The notes under the pieces: generated by a model
Told to the model about the DNA's origin: nothing
Seen by the model: only the letters and a program-made list of their open reading frames with translations
The model's database searches: none
Program-made: the position numbers and the translations under genes
Shown here: positions 9,467-20,007 of the stretch, piece after piece
How positions within the stretch are numbered: the first letter of the stretch is position 1
Layout of the letters: every line of letters starts with the position of its first letter
Origin: Mycobacterium sp. 050128
GTDB lineage: Bacteria; Actinomycetota; Actinomycetes; Mycobacteriales; Mycobacteriaceae
Length of the DNA: 64,000 bases
Reading direction: 5' to 3'
Assembly: GCF_036409155.1 (NCBI RefSeq)
Contig: NZ_JAZGLW010000004.1
Location: 496,001-560,000 of the forward strand

Positions 9467-10075
9467 ATGTTCACCGGAATTGTCGAGGAACTCGGAGAGG
9501 TCACCGGCCGCGACGTGCTCGCTGACGCCGCCCGCCTGACCATCCGCGGGCCCGTCGTGACGGCCGACGCCGGCCACGGGGATTCGATCGCCGTCAACGG
9601 CGTGTGCCTGACGGTCGCCGAGCTGCTCGCCGATGGGCAATTCACCGCCGACGTGATGGCCGAGACGCTGGACCGGTCCAACCTGGGCGGTTTGCAGGTC
9701 GGCAAGCGGGTCAACCTGGAGCGGGCCGCCGCGGTCAACAGCCGCCTCGGTGGGCACATCGTGCAGGGGCACGTCGACGGCACCGGCCGGGTGGTGGCGC
9801 GCACGCCGTCGCAACACTGGGAAGTCGTGCGCATCGAGATCCCCGCCGCGGTCGCTCGCTATGTCGTGGAGAAAGGGTCGATCACCGTCGACGGGATTTC
9901 CTTGACGGTTTCCGGGCTCGGTGCGCAACCGCGCGACTGGTTCGAGGTCTCGCTGATCCCGACCACGCGGGAAATGACCACCCTCGGCGCTGCCCCGGTC
10001 GGCACCGAGGTGAACCTGGAAGTCGACGTGATTGCCAAATACGTCGAGCGACTGATGACGGCAAGAGACCAATGA
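9467..10075 (+). CDS. ribE: Riboflavin synthase alpha chain
   Basis: This enzyme dismutates two 6,7-dimethyl-8-ribityllumazines into riboflavin and an amino-uracil. The 202-residue protein begins with the invariant [10 protein letters not shown] and has two lumazine-binding repeats, seen as [11 protein letters not shown] in the first and [10 protein letters not shown] in the second. [13 protein letters not shown] opens the second repeat. The gene is named ribC in M. tuberculosis. Its stop overlaps the start of the next small secreted protein by 4 bases (ATGA). A TAGCCT box 6 bases before the ATG suggests leaderless expression. Confidence 0.96.
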   Translation: MFTGIVEELGEVTGRDVLADAARLTIRGPVVTADAGHGDSIAVNGVCLTVAELLADGQFTADVMAETLDRSNLGGLQVGKRVNLERAAAVNSRLGGHIVQGHVDGTGRVVARTPSQHWEVVRIEIPAAVARYVVEKGSITVDGISLTVSGLGAQPRDWFEVSLIPTTREMTTLGAAPVGTEVNLEVDVIAKYVERLMTARDQ

Positions 10076-10347
10076 GGGTCGCCGCCGCCATCGGCGCCGG
10101 CGCCGCCCTGTGCATGGCGTCGGTGTGGGGCAGTGGCACCGCTCACGCCAACGCGAATCAGGAACAACAGGCGTGTGCGCTGATGGACGATCCCGCCGGG
10201 CATGATTTGGGCTATCAGCCCGCCGAATATGCCTTCATGGTGTTGCGCGGCCAGATGACCGCCGGCGACGCCCGCAACGTGATCGCGCTGGCCACCCAGG
10301 ACTTCTGCCCCAATCACGTCATCGATCTGCCGGCCAGCTGGCGTTAG
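10072..10347 (+). CDS. Small secreted DUF732-type protein
   Basis: This 91-residue protein has an N-terminal signal peptide ([20 protein letters not shown], cleavage probably after SGTAHA). The mature part has two cysteines (EQQACALMDD and TQDFCPNH) and the pattern seen in DUF732 proteins (GYQPAEYAFMVLRGQMTAGDARN). The function of this mycobacterial family is unknown. The start overlaps the ribE stop (ATGA), so it is co-translated with ribE. In H37Rv the corresponding place holds small unrelated hypotheticals, as far as I recall. Confidence 0.82.
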   Translation: MRVAAAIGAGAALCMASVWGSGTAHANANQEQQACALMDDPAGHDLGYQPAEYAFMVLRGQMTAGDARNVIALATQDFCPNHVIDLPASWR

Positions 10348-10660
10348 CAGCCAAACCCGCTCTGCCACAAGCGAATTAGTGGAGTCGACGCGGGCTCGGG
10401 CGGCCCTCGAAAAGCCCTCGAAAAGCCCTCGAAAAGCCGTTGGAAAGCCGTTGAGGGCGGGGCGACTCGCTCGCCGGGTGCCGGTTATCGGCGATTCGCC
10501 GGCGGGCACCGCCCAGGGTCGAACATTACGGTTTGGTAACAATAGTCACGATCCCACTACACCATGGCGACACGCCTGTTCTAAATCCCCACGCAGCCCT
10601 TCGCAGGTCCATACTCATCGCATAGGCCGGCCGCCTTTACCACGCGAAGGAGCTGCAGAA
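10348..10660 (+). other. Intergenic region with an 11-bp tandem repeat
   Basis: These 313 bp hold no convincing gene. They contain the tandem repeat at 10404-10447 and a more AT-rich stretch around 10530-10560 (GGTTTGGTAACAATAGTCAC) that could carry the promoter of the following gene. A strong GAAGGAG Shine-Dalgarno at 10646-10652 serves the ATG at 10661. Confidence 0.5.
10404..10447 (+). repeat. 11-bp tandem repeat, four units
   Basis: Three exact copies of CCCTCGAAAAG (10404-10436) are followed by a diverged unit CCGTTGGAAAG and a partial fifth. The period of 11 is not a multiple of three, which argues against coding. It is a short minisatellite that may vary in copy number. Confidence 0.8.
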
Positions 10661-11023
10661 ATGTCCGTCGAAAGGTTGGCCGAGGCCGTCTACGAAGACC
10701 TCGCATTTGAAGCCGTAGCGACCCTTGCCGGCCGGAAGGCCGAAGCGCAATCGCGAGCGGTGTGGAGCAAGGAAGTCAACGACACCACGCTGACGATCGT
10801 CGAGCACCGGGTGCGCGACTACACGAGTTACGAGTTGGTCGGTGACGATGGGCGCGACGTGTCGCTCGGGCGGTTTTCCAGCTACCCCGCCGCCACCGCC
10901 GCGGTCAGCAAGTGGACGCACTACATCGAGGCCGGCGGTTCGGTCGGCCGGTGGCTGGCTCACTATGCGGTCGATTGTGGTGGCGGCGTGGTCATCCAGA
11001 TGCCGATGAGGCGCACCGTCTAG
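10661..11023 (+). CDS. Conserved hypothetical protein of 120 residues
   Basis: The ATG at 10661 is preceded by GAAGGAG eight bases upstream, a strong ribosome binding site. The same frame is open upstream, but that part is repeat-derived and lacks coding character. The protein is soluble, without signal or membrane segments. It has an alternating pattern suggestive of a small alpha/beta fold (DTTLTIVEHRVRDYTSYELV, GRFSSYPAATAAVSKW, GGGVVIQMPMRRTV). I do not recognise a family. It stands alone between ribE and ribBA. Confidence 0.7.
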   Translation: MSVERLAEAVYEDLAFEAVATLAGRKAEAQSRAVWSKEVNDTTLTIVEHRVRDYTSYELVGDDGRDVSLGRFSSYPAATAAVSKWTHYIEAGGSVGRWLAHYAVDCGGGVVIQMPMRRTV

Positions 11024-11051
11024 CAGTTCTGACGCAGGCCGCTGTCCGGCC

Positions 11052-11090
11052 GTGCGCACTGACGGCGTCGAGTGCGCACTCACGGCGGCG
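11052..11090 (+). repeat. 20-bp imperfect direct repeat
   Basis: GTGCGCACTGACGGCGTCGA at 11052-11071 is followed at once by GTGCGCACTCACGGCGGCGA. Two mismatches separate the copies. It resembles short dispersed intergenic repeats of mycobacteria, but no other copy was noticed in this window. Confidence 0.6.
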
Positions 11091-11417
11091 ACACGCCGAG
11101 ACATCCCGCCGCCAGCGCGCACCGAAAGCCATGAATGCACACTCCACGCCCCTTCTAGACCGTGCGGGCATATTGATCTTCGTGCGCTCAACATTCTGGT
11201 GAGAATCGCCACGACGCGCCTTGTCCCCGAGGCACGCCGATATGCGGTCGCCGCTGGTCAGAATGGGTGCTGACAAGGCCGAACCCCGGTACACGCAGGC
11301 ACGCGGGTGCCTGTTCGTCGCGGTCGGCCCGAACGTCGCGCGAATGCACGACGTCACTATCTTTGTGGTCCCGATGAAGGGGCAATAATGCGGTGCCCCG
11401 CGTGGTTCATACTTGAA

Positions 11418-11442
11418 GCAATGCGCGGGCTTCGCGTGTTGC
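11418..11442 (+). repeat. Imperfect hairpin 25 bp before ribBA
   Basis: GCAATGCGCG pairs with CGCGTGTTGC (8 of 10 positions) around the loop GGCTT. It lies in the leader just upstream of the ribBA ribosome-binding region and could influence translation. Its role is inferred from position only. Confidence 0.4.
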
Positions 11443-11467
11443 TCGGCACGACAGCAAGGCAGCACAG

Positions 11468-13688
<2,221 letters not shown>

Positions 13689-13712
13689 ACAACGAGAGCG
13701 ACGACATTGTCG

Positions 13713-13718
13713 TAGGAT
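13713..13718 (+). promoter_or_regulatory. -10 box for lprH, leaderless layout
   Basis: TAGGAT lies 6 bases before the ATG of lprH and no ribosome binding site precedes the start. Confidence 0.5.
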
Positions 13719-13724
13719 CGCCCG

Positions 13725-14408
13725 ATGGCACGTCAACTGCGGGGGGCCGTCGGATCGTTGCTGATCGCGATCACGATGTGCGCGTGCACCACCTCGGTCG
13801 GCGGCCGTGCGATTCGGGCTCCCGAGCAATCCGCGCCCGGCGGTCCGACGTCCGCCTCCCCGTCGCCCACGGGGATTCCGGCGCGCGACCTGCTGCTGCA
13901 GGACGGCGACACCACGCCGTTCGGTGTGGCGAGTGGGGTTCCGGTGGGCGACACCTACTTCACCAGCGTGCAGCCGCCCGAGTGTTCCGCGGCGCTGCTG
14001 TTCAAGGATTCGCCGCTGCGCCCGTCCCGCTCGTCGGACCACGCCGAATCCGAATACAAGTTCAGTGGCCCGGCGCTCTACGCCGAATCCGTCGACGTCT
14101 ACGACAAGAAGTTGAACTCCCACGAGGTGGTGTGGAAGGGCTTTGGCGCGGTGTCGAAGTGCCATGGCGACGCCATCGGCCATTCGTCCCTCGGCGATTT
14201 TCGGCCGATGCGGCTGGGTTCCTTCGGCACGCCGTCGAACGGGATCCTGGTGTGGACCATGACCCGCCCGGATTGGACCTGCGATTACGGGCTGGTCGTG
14301 GTCCCGCGCATAGCGTTGCTGCTCTCGGCCTGCGACTCCAAACCCGGATTTGCCATGGCCGACTGGGCAGCGAAACGACGAGCGCAGCTAGACAGTCGAC
14401 CTGCCTGA
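13725..14408 (+). CDS. lprH: Putative lipoprotein LprH
   Basis: This 227-residue exported protein has a short basic N-terminus, a hydrophobic segment and cysteines at the expected lipidation point (ITMCACTTSVGGRA). The lipobox is not canonical: the residues before the second cysteine are M-C-A. The mature domain carries CSAALLFKDSPLRPSRSSDHAE and TRPDWTCDYGLVVVPR, closely following LprH of M. tuberculosis as I remember it. Function is unknown; two cysteine pairs could form disulfides. It follows ribH-PH by 36 bp but has its own TAGGAT promoter box. Confidence 0.85.
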   Translation: MARQLRGAVGSLLIAITMCACTTSVGGRAIRAPEQSAPGGPTSASPSPTGIPARDLLLQDGDTTPFGVASGVPVGDTYFTSVQPPECSAALLFKDSPLRPSRSSDHAESEYKFSGPALYAESVDVYDKKLNSHEVVWKGFGAVSKCHGDAIGHSSLGDFRPMRLGSFGTPSNGILVWTMTRPDWTCDYGLVVVPRIALLLSACDSKPGFAMADWAAKRRAQLDSRPA

Positions 14409-14416
14409 TGCAGAGG

Positions 14417-14755
14417 TCAGTAGTTCTTGCAGCTGATCATCATCTGCCGGAAGATCGGGAACGCCTGGTCGGCTCCCGGGTTGTTCTGGATCGCCTTCAG
14501 CAGGTTCACCCGCTGGTCCGGCGTCGAAGCCATGAACTGCTGCAGGAATTGCTGGTTCGGCGGCGACTGATCCAGGTACTGAGCGGCCATCGGGTTTTCC
14601 GCGTGCACCGCCCGCATCGCCTGGTCATAGGTGCAGGTCGTGTTCACCATCGGGCCGATATCGGGGGTCGCCGATGCGATCCCCGCCCCGGCGCTCAACG
14701 ACAACGCCAGGCACCCAACGCCCACGGCCAGCCCGGCCAACGGTCGTTTGCTCAT
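14417..14755 (-). CDS. Hemophore-related secreted protein (Rv0203/Rv1174c type)
   Basis: This 112-residue protein has a signal peptide (MSKRPLAGLAVGVGCLALSL, cleavage near GIASA). The small helical domain has two cysteines (VNTTCTYDQAMRAVH and the C-terminal MMISCKNY) and the QQFLQQFMASTPDQRVNLL pattern typical of the mycobacterial hemophore-like family. The ATG at 14755 is preceded by GGAGGGAG, so an upstream TTG-like extension is rejected. In H37Rv the position beside uvrC holds a lectin-like gene (Rv1419) instead, from memory. Haem binding is inferred from the family and not shown. Confidence 0.75.
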   Translation of the reverse strand: MSKRPLAGLAVGVGCLALSLSAGAGIASATPDIGPMVNTTCTYDQAMRAVHAENPMAAQYLDQSPPNQQFLQQFMASTPDQRVNLLKAIQNNPGADQAFPIFRQMMISCKNY

Positions 14756-14920
14756 TTGTAAGCTCCCTCCAGCTGTTGCCACCCACTGTAGCGTCACAAG
14801 CTAACCGGTTGCTTAGCCCGAACCGGATGCTCCCAAACCGCCAGGCGCGTTCGCGGCGGGCGAAAAGCAATCGATTTCCGCCACGCGATCCCGATCTGCC
14901 GCGCCCCGTTTAGCGGCTAC

Positions 14921-14926
14921 TAGCCT
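14921..14926 (+). promoter_or_regulatory. -10 box for uvrC, leaderless layout
   Basis: TAGCCT is followed by 6 bases and the GTG of uvrC; there is no ribosome binding site. It drives the uvrC-rapZ-yvcK-whiA operon. Confidence 0.55.
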
Positions 14927-14932
14927 GGATAC

Positions 14933-16894
14933 GTGCCAGATCCCGCCACTTATCGTCCCGCTCCCGGATCCATTCCGGTCGAGCCGGGCGTCTACCGATT
15001 CCGGGACTCGCACGGGCGGGTGATCTACGTCGGCAAGGCCAAAAGCCTGCGCAGTCGGCTGACGTCATATTTCGCCGACGTCGCCAATCTGCACCCGCGC
15101 ACCCGGCAGATGGTGACCACCGCGGCCAAGGTCGAGTGGACAGTGGTCAACACCGAAGTCGAGGCGTTGCAGCTGGAATACAACTGGATCAAGGAATTCG
15201 ATCCACGTTTCAATGTCCGTTACCGCGACGACAAGTCCTACCCGGTGCTGGCCGTGACCCTCAACGAGGAATTTCCCCGGCTGATGGTCTATCGAGGCCC
15301 GCGCCGCAAGGGGGTTCGCTATTTCGGCCCGTACTCGCACGCCTGGGCGATCCGGGAGACGCTGGATCTGCTCACCCGGGTGTTCCCGGCACGGACCTGT
15401 TCCGGCGGAGTATTCAAGCGGCACAAGCAGATCGACCGTCCCTGTCTGCTCGGCTACATCGACAAATGCTCGGCCCCCTGCATCGGCAGGGTCAGCGAGG
15501 AGCAACACCGCCAGATCGTCACCGACTTTTGCGACTTCCTGTCCGGCAAGACCGACCGGTTTGCCCGCGAGCTGGAACAGCAAATGCACGCGGCAGCCGA
15601 GCGACTCGACTTCGAACGCGCGGCACGGCTTCGCGACGACATCGGCGCACTCAAGCGGGCGATGGAGAAGCAGGCCGTGGTGCTCGGTGACGGCACCGAC
15701 GCCGACGTGGTGGCGTTCGCCGACGACGAGCTCGAGGCGGCGGTGCAGGTGTTCCACGTGCGCGGCGGCCGGGTCCGCGGTCAGCGCGGTTGGATCGTTG
15801 AAAAGTCCGCTGAACCAGGCGATTCCAGCGAAGAGCAGTTGGTCGAGCAGTTCCTGACGCAGTTCTACGGCGACCAGGCGGAACTGGACGGTGCCGCCGA
15901 CGAATCCGTCAATCCGGTTCCGCGCGAGGTGCTGGTGCCGTGCCTGCCGTCCAACGCCGAGGAGCTGGCCAGCTGGTTGTCCGGACTGCGCGGCTCGCGG
16001 GTCGTGCTGCGGGTACCGCGTCGCGGCGACAAGCGGGCACTGGCGGAGACCGTGCAACGCAACGCGAAAGAAGCGCTGCAGCAACACAAGCTGAGGCGAG
16101 CCGGCGACTTCAACGCCAGATCCGCAGCGCTGCAGAACATTCAGGACGCGCTGGGGCTGGCCGACGCGCCGCTGCGGATCGAGTGTGTCGACATCAGCCA
16201 TGTCCAGGGCACCGACGTGGTGGGTTCGCTGGTGGTTTTCGAGGACGGCCTGCCGCGCAAGTCGGACTACCGTCACTTCGGAATCCGGGAAGCCGCCGGG
16301 CAGGGGCGCTCCGACGACGTCGCGTCCATCGCCGAGGTGACCCGGCGCCGCTTCCTGCGCCACCTGAGTGACCAGAGCGACCCGAATATGCTTTCCCCGG
16401 AAGGTAAGTCACGCCGGTTCGCCTATCCGCCCAATCTGTACGTCGTCGACGGCGGCGCGCCGCAGGTCAATGCGGCCAGCGCGGTGCTCGAGGAGCTTGG
16501 CATCACCGACGTCGCGGTGATCGGGCTGGCCAAGCGACTCGAAGAGGTGTGGGTGCCGGCGGAGCCGGATCCGGTCATCATGCCGCGCAACAGCGAGGGA
16601 CTTTATTTGCTGCAGCGGGTGCGTGACGAGGCGCACCGGTTCGCGATCGCCTACCATCGCAGCAAGCGATCCAAGCGAATGACCGCCTCAGCGCTGGATT
16701 CGGTGCCAGGATTGGGAGAACATCGCCGCAAGGCGCTGGTCACTCACTTCGGATCGATTGCTCGCCTCAAGGAGGCCACCGTCGACCAGATCACCGCCGT
16801 GCCGGGTATCGGCGTGGCGACGGCCACGGCCGTCCTCGAGGCGCTACGACCCGAGCAACCCGAGCAACCCGAGCAACCCGGAGCCTCGGCATGA
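14933..16894 (+). CDS. uvrC: Excinuclease ABC subunit C
   Basis: This protein makes the dual incisions of nucleotide excision repair with UvrA and UvrB. The 653-residue protein has all domains. GIY-YIG nuclease at 14-95 ([20 protein letters not shown]); UvrB-binding UVR motif near 205-235 ([18 protein letters not shown]); RNase H-like endonuclease near 400-560 ([23 protein letters not shown]); tandem helix-hairpin-helix near 580-640 ([26 protein letters not shown]). The C-terminus ends in a PEQ tripeptide repeat encoded by a 9-bp tandem repeat. The stop overlaps rapZ by 4 bases. Confidence 0.97.
   Translation: MPDPATYRPAPGSIPVEPGVYRFRDSHGRVIYVGKAKSLRSRLTSYFADVANLHPRTRQMVTTAAKVEWTVVNTEVEALQLEYNWIKEFDPRFNVRYRDDKSYPVLAVTLNEEFPRLMVYRGPRRKGVRYFGPYSHAWAIRETLDLLTRVFPARTCSGGVFKRHKQIDRPCLLGYIDKCSAPCIGRVSEEQHRQIVTDFCDFLSGKTDRFARELEQQMHAAAERLDFERAARLRDDIGALKRAMEKQAVVLGDGTDADVVAFADDELEAAVQVFHVRGGRVRGQRGWIVEKSAEPGDSSEEQLVEQFLTQFYGDQAELDGAADESVNPVPREVLVPCLPSNAEELASWLSGLRGSRVVLRVPRRGDKRALAETVQRNAKEALQQHKLRRAGDFNARSAALQNIQDALGLADAPLRIECVDISHVQGTDVVGSLVVFEDGLPRKSDYRHFGIREAAGQGRSDDVASIAEVTRRRFLRHLSDQSDPNMLSPEGKSRRFAYPPNLYVVDGGAPQVNAASAVLEELGITDVAVIGLAKRLEEVWVPAEPDPVIMPRNSEGLYLLQRVRDEAHRFAIAYHRSKRSKRMTASALDSVPGLGEHRRKALVTHFGSIARLKEATVDQITAVPGIGVATATAVLEALRPEQPEQPEQPGASA
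16853..16879 (+). repeat. 9-bp tandem repeat in the uvrC 3' end
   Basis: Three copies of GAGCAACCC encode successive E-Q-P triplets in the disordered C-terminal tail of UvrC ([14 protein letters not shown]). The period keeps the reading frame, so the copy number can change without inactivating the gene or shifting the downstream rapZ start. Confidence 0.75.
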
Positions 16895-17823
16895 CGAGTC
16901 ACGACAGCGAGCAGCGATCTGTGCGCGCGGAGCGGGGCGACGCCCACCCGGGTGACGCCGCCGGGATCGACGTCGTTCTGGTCACCGGATTGTCGGGTGC
17001 CGGGCGGGGTACCGCGGCCAAGGTGCTCGAGGACCTCGGCTGGTATGTCGCCGACAACCTGCCGCCCCAGCTGATCACCCGAATGGTGGATTTCGGGCTG
17101 GCGGCCGGCTCGCGGATCACCCAGCTCGCCGTCGTGATGGACGTGCGATCGCGCGGATTCACCGGCGACCTCGACGAGGTGCGCAACGAATTGGCCACCC
17201 GCAACATCAACCCGCGCGTGGTGTTCATGGAGGCCTCCGACGACATGTTGGTGCGCCGCTACGAACAGAACCGCCGCAGCCACCCGTTGCAGGGCCAGCA
17301 GACGCTGGCCGAGGGCATCGCGGCCGAGCGCCGGATGCTCGCGCCGGTGCGCGCCACCGCGGATCTGATCATCGACACCTCCACGCTGTCGGTGCGGGGC
17401 CTGCGGGAAAGCATCGAGCGGGCGTTCGGTGGTGAGACGAGCGCGACGACGAGCGTCACCGTCGAGTCGTTCGGCTTCAAGTACGGCCTGCCGATGGACG
17501 CCGACATGGTGATGGATGTGCGTTTTCTGCCGAACCCGCACTGGGTCGACGAGTTGCGGCCACTCACCGGGCAACATCCGGCGGTGCGTGACTACGTGGT
17601 GAACCAGCCGGGCGCGGCGGAGTTTCTCGACGCCTACCATCAGTTGCTATCTCTGGTTGTCGACGGCTACCGCCGGGAGGGCAAGCGCTACATGACGGTC
17701 GCGATCGGCTGCACCGGCGGCAAACACCGCAGCGTCGCGATCGCGGAGGCATTGATGCAGTTGCTGCGGACCGATCCACAACTGTTGGTGCGGGTGTTGC
17801 ACCGGGATCTGGGCCGCGAATGA
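16891..17823 (+). CDS. rapZ: RNase adapter / nucleotide-binding protein RapZ
   Basis: This 310-residue protein has a P-loop-like N-terminal domain. The C-terminal RapZ domain includes [20 protein letters not shown] and the conserved [15 protein letters not shown] anion-binding loop. In enteric bacteria RapZ controls glucosamine-6-phosphate synthase; the actinobacterial role is not settled. The Walker A at 33-41 reads GLSGAGRGT where a lysine and serine/threonine are expected, so nucleotide binding may be altered. ATGA overlaps with uvrC and yvcK place it in the conserved rapZ-yvcK-whiA cluster. Confidence 0.95.
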   Translation: MTSHDSEQRSVRAERGDAHPGDAAGIDVVLVTGLSGAGRGTAAKVLEDLGWYVADNLPPQLITRMVDFGLAAGSRITQLAVVMDVRSRGFTGDLDEVRNELATRNINPRVVFMEASDDMLVRRYEQNRRSHPLQGQQTLAEGIAAERRMLAPVRATADLIIDTSTLSVRGLRESIERAFGGETSATTSVTVESFGFKYGLPMDADMVMDVRFLPNPHWVDELRPLTGQHPAVRDYVVNQPGAAEFLDAYHQLLSLVVDGYRREGKRYMTVAIGCTGGKHRSVAIAEALMQLLRTDPQLLVRVLHRDLGRE

Positions 17824-18896
17824 GCCCACCACAAAGCGAGGGCATCGTCGCGATGGGCGGCGGACACGGCCTGTATGCGACGCTGTCCGCGGCGCGCCGG
17901 CTGACCCCCTACGTCACCGCCGTGGTGACCGTCGCCGACGACGGCGGCTCCTCGGGTCGGCTGCGCAGTGAATTGGACGTGGTGCCGCCGGGCGATCTGC
18001 GAATGGCGTTGGCGGCGTTGGCATCTGACAGTCCGTATGGGCGGCTGTGGGCGACTATCATGCAACATCGATTCGGCGGCAGCGGGGCCCTGGCCGGCCA
18101 TCCGATCGGCAACCTGATGCTGGCCGGCCTGTCCGAGGTGCTGGCCGATCCGGTCGCGGCCCTCGACGAGCTGGGCCGCATCCTCGGCGTCAAGGGCCGG
18201 GTGTTGCCGATGTGCCCGATCGCGCTGCAGATCGAGGCCGACGTCTCCGGCCTAGAGGCCGACCCGCGGATGTTCCGGGTGATTCGCGGTCAGGTCGCCA
18301 TCGCGACCACACCGGGCAAGGTGCGTCGCGTGCGGCTGCTTCCGCCGGACCCGCCGGCGACCCGGCAGGCCGTGGACGCGATCATGGCCGCCGACTTGGT
18401 GGTGCTGGGGCCCGGATCCTGGTTCACCAGCGTGATCCCGCACGTGCTGGTTCCGGAGCTGGTCGCGGCGCTGCGCGCCACCTCGGCCCGCCGCGCCCTG
18501 GTGCTGAACCTGGTGGCCGAACCGGGGGAGACGGCCGGGTTCTCGGTGGAGCGCCATCTGCACGTATTGGCCCAGCACGCCCCCGGGTTCACCGTCAACG
18601 ACATCATCATCGACGCCGATCGGGTGCCCAGTGAGCGCGAACGCGAGCAACTGCGCCGCACCGCGACCCTGCTGAAGGCCGAGGTCCACTTCGCCGACGT
18701 GTCCCGACCTGGTACACCTTTACATGATCCGGGCAAGCTTGCGGCGGCCCTGGACGGGGTCCGAACGGGCCGCACGGGTCCGGCAGCGCCTTCGGCGAAG
18801 GCCACCGCAGAGATTCGGGTCGACGGTGAAAGTTCAACGACGGGCGTGAACGGACCAGCGGGCAGCGGACCAAGGGGTGACGACGCGTGGCGATGA
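17820..18896 (+). CDS. yvcK: Gluconeogenesis/cell-wall factor YvcK (CuvA)
   Basis: This UPF0052/CofD-like protein of 358 residues begins with the nucleotide-binding [20 protein letters not shown], then [25 protein letters not shown] and [15 protein letters not shown]. In mycobacteria the homologue CuvA affects growth on certain carbon sources and cell-wall synthesis (from memory). The C-terminal 40 residues are low-complexity and hydrophilic ([17 protein letters not shown]). It overlaps rapZ by ATGA and whiA by ATGA. Confidence 0.94.
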   Translation: MSPPQSEGIVAMGGGHGLYATLSAARRLTPYVTAVVTVADDGGSSGRLRSELDVVPPGDLRMALAALASDSPYGRLWATIMQHRFGGSGALAGHPIGNLMLAGLSEVLADPVAALDELGRILGVKGRVLPMCPIALQIEADVSGLEADPRMFRVIRGQVAIATTPGKVRRVRLLPPDPPATRQAVDAIMAADLVVLGPGSWFTSVIPHVLVPELVAALRATSARRALVLNLVAEPGETAGFSVERHLHVLAQHAPGFTVNDIIIDADRVPSEREREQLRRTATLLKAEVHFADVSRPGTPLHDPGKLAAALDGVRTGRTGPAAPSAKATAEIRVDGESSTTGVNGPAGSGPRGDDAWR

Positions 18897-19870
18897 CGAC
18901 CGAAGTCAAGGACGAGTTGAGCCGCTTGGTAGTGAAATCGGTCAGCGCGCGCCGAGCCGAGGTCACCTCCTTGCTGCGCTTCGCCGGTGGGTTGCACATC
19001 GTGGGTGGCCGGGTGGTCGTCGAGGCCGAGGTGGACCTGGGCAACATCGCCCGCCGGCTGCGCAAGGACATCTTCGACCTCTACGGCTACAACGCGGTCG
19101 TGCATGTGTTGTCGGCCAGCGGAATTCGCAAGAGCACCCGGTACGTGCTGCGGGTGGCCAACGACGGCGAGGCGTTGGCCCGTCAGACCGGGCTGCTCGA
19201 CATGCGGGGGCGTCCGGTGCGGGGGCTGCCGGCCCAGGTGGTCGGTGGCAGCATCGGGGACGCCGAAGCCGCGTGGCGCGGTGCCTTTTTGGCACACGGA
19301 TCGCTGACCGAGCCCGGACGCTCGTCCGCGCTGGAGGTCAGCTGCCCCGGCCCGGAGGCGGCGCTGGCGTTGGTGGGCGCGGCGCGCCGGCTCGGCGTCA
19401 GCGCCAAGGCCCGCGAGGTGCGCGGTGCCGATCGGGTGGTGGTGCGCGACGGCGAGGCGATCGGCGCGCTGCTGACCCGGATGGGCGCCCAGGACACCCG
19501 GCTGGTGTGGGAGGAACGCCGGATGCGCCGCGAGGTGCGGGCGACCGCCAACCGGCTGGCCAACTTCGACGACGCCAACCTGCGCCGCTCGGCACGGGCC
19601 GCGGTCGCAGCGGCGGCCCGGGTGGAACGGGCGCTGGAGATCCTGGGCGACACCGTTCCGGGCCATCTGGCCTCGGCGGGCAAGCTGCGCGTCGAGCACC
19701 GGCAGGCCTCGCTGGAGGAGCTGGGCCGGCTCGCCGACCCCCCGATGACCAAAGATGCTGTGGCGGGCCGCATTCGGCGACTGCTGTCGATGGCCGACCG
19801 CAAGGCGAAGGTCGAAGGCATCCCCGACACCGAGTCGGCCGTGACGCCTGACCTGTTGGAGGACGCCTGA
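18893..19870 (+). CDS. whiA: Sporulation-type transcription regulator WhiA
   Basis: This DNA-binding protein is conserved in Gram-positive bacteria and is linked to cell division in actinobacteria. The 325-residue protein begins [15 protein letters not shown] and has a degenerate LAGLIDADG homing-endonuclease-like N-terminal fold ([31 protein letters not shown]). The C-terminal helix-turn-helix is [20 protein letters not shown]. The ATG at 18893 is chosen because it overlaps the yvcK stop by 4 bases; a GTG two codons earlier is possible. The gene is followed by hairpin-rich sequence that probably ends the operon. Confidence 0.96.
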   Translation: MTTEVKDELSRLVVKSVSARRAEVTSLLRFAGGLHIVGGRVVVEAEVDLGNIARRLRKDIFDLYGYNAVVHVLSASGIRKSTRYVLRVANDGEALARQTGLLDMRGRPVRGLPAQVVGGSIGDAEAAWRGAFLAHGSLTEPGRSSALEVSCPGPEAALALVGAARRLGVSAKAREVRGADRVVVRDGEAIGALLTRMGAQDTRLVWEERRMRREVRATANRLANFDDANLRRSARAAVAAAARVERALEILGDTVPGHLASAGKLRVEHRQASLEELGRLADPPMTKDAVAGRIRRLLSMADRKAKVEGIPDTESAVTPDLLEDA

Positions 19871-19876
19871 CGGCCA

Positions 19877-19910
19877 TGGGGGTACCCCCAGCCGCGAAGC
19901 GGCGAGGGGG
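19877..19910 (+). terminator. GC-rich palindrome/hairpin after whiA
   Basis: TGGGGGTACCCCCA (19877-19890) is a perfect 14-bp palindrome, followed by the hairpin GCCGCGAAGCGGC (19891-19903) and a G-run. This composite resembles a dispersed mycobacterial intergenic element. It lies 7 bp after the whiA stop and lacks a T-tract, so termination is plausible but inferred. Confidence 0.5.
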
Positions 19911-19995
19911 ACGGGGGCTTGGGGCCCGGGGGAAAGATACGGGGGCGCGTGGTGGGATTGTTGCGGATTGCTCGACTTGATTTGCCGGCGAGGAC

Positions 19996-20001
19996 TACGG
20001 T
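19996..20001 (+). promoter_or_regulatory. -10 box for the WS/DGAT gene
   Basis: TACGGT is followed by 6 bases and ATG at 20008, the leaderless layout. Confidence 0.5.
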
Positions 20002-20007
20002 CATCGC

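Larger units (their letters stand above)
11024..11467 (+). other. Long leader of ribBA, no FMN riboswitch seen
   Basis: These 444 bp lie before ribBA. I looked for the conserved FMN-riboswitch core (GGTGAAATTCC-like) and did not find it. What is there is a 20-bp imperfect direct repeat (GTGCGCACTGACGGCGTCGA at 11052 and a near copy at 11072), mixed-composition sequence without a credible gene, and a hairpin at 11418-11442 shortly before the ribBA start. Confidence 0.5.

Noticed and set aside
11052..11202. Small CRISPR-like direct repeat
   Set aside because: There are only two imperfect, directly adjacent copies, without spacers or cas genes.
11024..11467. FMN riboswitch before ribBA
   Set aside because: The conserved core sequences of the FMN aptamer were not found by eye in this leader.
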